Notes under the pieces: model-generated
What the model was told of the DNA's origin: nothing
The model's database searches: none
Seen by the model: only the letters and a program-made list of their open reading frames with translations
Assembly (NCBI GenBank): GCA_000967895.1
Contig: FO203512.1
Span: 2,441,350-2,505,349, forward strand
Origin: Oleispira antarctica RB-8
GTDB lineage: Bacteria > Pseudomonadota > Gammaproteobacteria > Pseudomonadales > Oceanobacteraceae
Length of the DNA stretch: 64,000 nt
Direction: 5' to 3'
In this document: positions 62,325 through 64,000 of the stretch, in pieces
Position numbering within the stretch: position 1 is the first letter of the stretch
How the letters are laid out: each line of letters begins with the position of its first letter
Position numbers and translations under genes: made by a program

Positions 62325-63343
62325 TTTACTTCCACCATCTTAGAGTCTGTTTTGGCCGTCTCGACTTCTTCAGCGGCCGTATTTCCTGTCTGTTTTCCGT
62401 CCATCTGTACGGTTGTCCAGGTATGAATAGGTGTATGACCTGAACGCTCCCACTCCGGTGGCTTCCAAAGATGCTTTAGCCGCTCGGAAAGCTTGCCGGG
62501 TGCCATCACGTCTCGAATCATATCGACAAGTTCATGCAGGTTCATTACAAACCAGTTATAGCTTTTGATCTGTTTTACGATGCCGTATTCGGCCTTTTCT
62601 TTTTCTGCCTCATAGGTTGAAAAAATATGGTCGTAGATCATGATGACTCCGCCGAAGTTTTTATCAATATATTGTGGGTTACGTCCGTGGTGCACGCGGT
62701 GGTTAGACGGCGTATTTAGTGACCATTCCAACCACGGGTGCAACTTTGTAATGCTTTCGGTATGCACAAACCACTGGAATGCGAGGTTCAATCCTAATAA
62801 ACCAAGAATTAGGTCGGGGCTAAAACCGATGAAAACAGCCGGTGCGAAGAATATCCAAGTGCCCACAATGCCATTAAGAATGCTTTGTCGCGCCGCCGTA
62901 GACATATTCATGATTTCGCCGCTGTGATGGGATACGTGTTGCGACCAAAACCAGCGCACTCTATGTGCTGTACGGTGATACCAGTAGTAACAAAATTCTT
63001 GAACAAAAAATGCCAGAATTATTGTGAGGGCATTCACAGGGATGGTATAGAGACGATGATCCCAGACGAAAATATAAACAGCTGCGACATAAACTATGTT
63101 CATAACCGCACCGAAGACGTAGTAACCACCGCCTAACGAAAAGTTGGCAAAAACCTCGGGAATATAAAATGCCTGCCCTTTTGTGGCTGCCCAGTTTCCG
63201 CTTTTAATTCTTCGATAGAGCCACTCAACAAGAAAGCCCAAAACAAAAATAGGGACCATTGGAATCAGGATCATCTCATTGAGCGTAGGTTCACGCCCGA
63301 ACAGATCGGTCAGGGTTTCGGTGATAAAACTAAACAACTGCAT
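62321..63343 (-). CDS. Fatty acid hydroxylase family protein, copy 2
   Basis: 340 residues, identical to copy 1 at 58113-59135, with all three histidine boxes, its ribosome site and its promoter region preserved. Both copies should be expressed under the same AraC control. Confidence 0.88.
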   Translation of the reverse strand: MQLFSFITETLTDLFGREPTLNEMILIPMVPIFVLGFLVEWLYRRIKSGNWAATKGQAFYIPEVFANFSLGGGYYVFGAVMNIVYVAAVYIFVWDHRLYTIPVNALTIILAFFVQEFCYYWYHRTAHRVRWFWSQHVSHHSGEIMNMSTAARQSILNGIVGTWIFFAPAVFIGFSPDLILGLLGLNLAFQWFVHTESITKLHPWLEWSLNTPSNHRVHHGRNPQYIDKNFGGVIMIYDHIFSTYEAEKEKAEYGIVKQIKSYNWFVMNLHELVDMIRDVMAPGKLSERLKHLWKPPEWERSGHTPIHTWTTVQMDGKQTGNTAAEEVETAKTDSKMVEVK

Positions 63344-63475
63344 ATGAACTCACTCCTTTTGCGCCGTTATTATTAATATTCAGCGATTTAAAAACTGCAG
63401 TAATTATGACTCTGTCTCTTGATTGCGTCTTGACCGGAACGTATAGTATTTGACATTTTCAGTCAGGCATAACGA

Positions 63476-64000
63476 ATGACCGCTGCGATTCAAGTTTCTT
63501 CCCAGATATTAAATATTCTGCTGCGTTATATTGACGAAGAAGGCATTGCTAACGCTGATTTTCGCTCTCGCATCGAAGCAGCAAAGTCTGTTGATCGCAT
63601 CAGTATCGAGCATTGGTGGGGCTTACTGGAAGAGCTCGCGACACTTCACCCGATACCTGCGCTGGGTATCCAGATTGGTATGCGAGGCGAAATCCAAGAT
63701 GCCGGTATTTTGGGATATCTGGCGGCTTCTTGTGATTCCCTAGTTGAAGCCGTTGCACGGTTGCAGCGCTTTGAACCACTGCTACAAAATTTGTCCCATT
63801 CTTGGGTGAAAATAAAACAAGACCATATCTATATCGGCTGGGAAGGCAGTGGTAATGAGTCAACTGTATTATCCAATGATGTGGTGGTATCAGGAACCCT
63901 GGCTTTTATCCGCAAGCTTATTGGTACTCAAACATTTACGCCGTTAGAAGTGGAGCTAGCGGGGATTCCTGTTGACGAGCAGAAAGAATATGAGAGATTA
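63476..64000 (+). CDS. AraC-family regulator, copy 2, cut by the window edge
   Basis: 175 codons visible, identical to the start of copy 1 at 59268. Only the N-terminal ligand-binding-like domain is inside the window; the DNA-binding domain, if present, lies beyond it. Whether this copy is complete cannot be seen. Confidence 0.85.
   Translation, partial: MTAAIQVSSQILNILLRYIDEEGIANADFRSRIEAAKSVDRISIEHWWGLLEELATLHPIPALGIQIGMRGEIQDAGILGYLAASCDSLVEAVARLQRFEPLLQNLSHSWVKIKQDHIYIGWEGSGNESTVLSNDVVVSGTLAFIRKLIGTQTFTPLEVELAGIPVDEQKEYERL

Larger units (their letters stand above)
60726..64000. repeat. Tandem duplication, unit 2 (continues past the window)
   Basis: Second unit of the repeat, starting in acnB sequence at 60726 and running to the window end inside araC. 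From about 61392 the sequence matches unit 1 at a constant offset of 4208 bp; I found no difference by eye beyond that point. Confidence 0.93.

Overview
The window comes from a gammaproteobacterium, most likely a marine member of the Oceanospirillales (the Oleispira/Thalassolituus/Bermanella neighbourhood is my best guess, not proven). The grounds are a Pseudomonas-like nir cluster, a split class II ribonucleotide reductase (NrdJa/NrdJb), a PA2817-type protein beside a YadG/YadH-type exporter, a long AcnB and moderately AT-rich DNA. No rRNA, CRISPR array, transposase or phage gene was seen.

Layout. 1-2000: two small membrane proteins (one cut by the edge) and a DMT-family transporter. 2050-16031: a complete denitrification nitrite-reductase region, all on the minus strand except one small plus-strand gene. 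Read in transcription order it is nirS, a NapC/NirT-type multiheme cytochrome fused to a heme-binding domain, a cupredoxin, a lipoprotein, nirQ, a membrane protein, then nirC-F-D-L-G-H-J-E-N, which makes heme d1 and inserts it into NirS. FNR/Dnr-like sites precede nirS, the cupredoxin gene, nirQ and nirC. A membrane-anchored hemerythrin diverges from nirS. 16930-29837: housekeeping genes (pdxH, nrdJba, plsC, diguanylate cyclase, yceI-like, murI, folE, cardiolipin synthase, BASS transporter). 29867-32905: an unusual cell-envelope set of porin, mini phosphate-binding-like protein and a chalcone-isomerase-like/TonB fusion. 33174-39456: tRNA-Ser, nitroreductase, adenylate cyclase, queF, an ABC exporter, a PA2817-like gene and a duplicated tRNA-Glu/tRNA-Gly array. 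39582-53644: OhrR-like regulator, glutathione peroxidase, msrB, alaA, a Fur-boxed iron(III) ABC importer, a hybrid histidine kinase, a FilA-like surface protein, a Dyp peroxidase and pdxB. 54125-64000: acnB followed by a 4.2-kb tandem duplication.

The tandem duplication is the most unusual part. Each unit runs acnB 3' end, long hairpin, truncated glycyl-radical-enzyme gene, DUF4345 gene, fatty-acid-hydroxylase gene, divergent AraC regulator; unit 2 leaves the window inside araC. The accessory cargo is essentially identical between units, whereas the two acnB 3' ends differ mainly at synonymous sites. This suggests that acnB sequence from a related lineage entered by recombination and that the cargo was amplified later. 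A glutathione S-transferase remnant lies at the junction.
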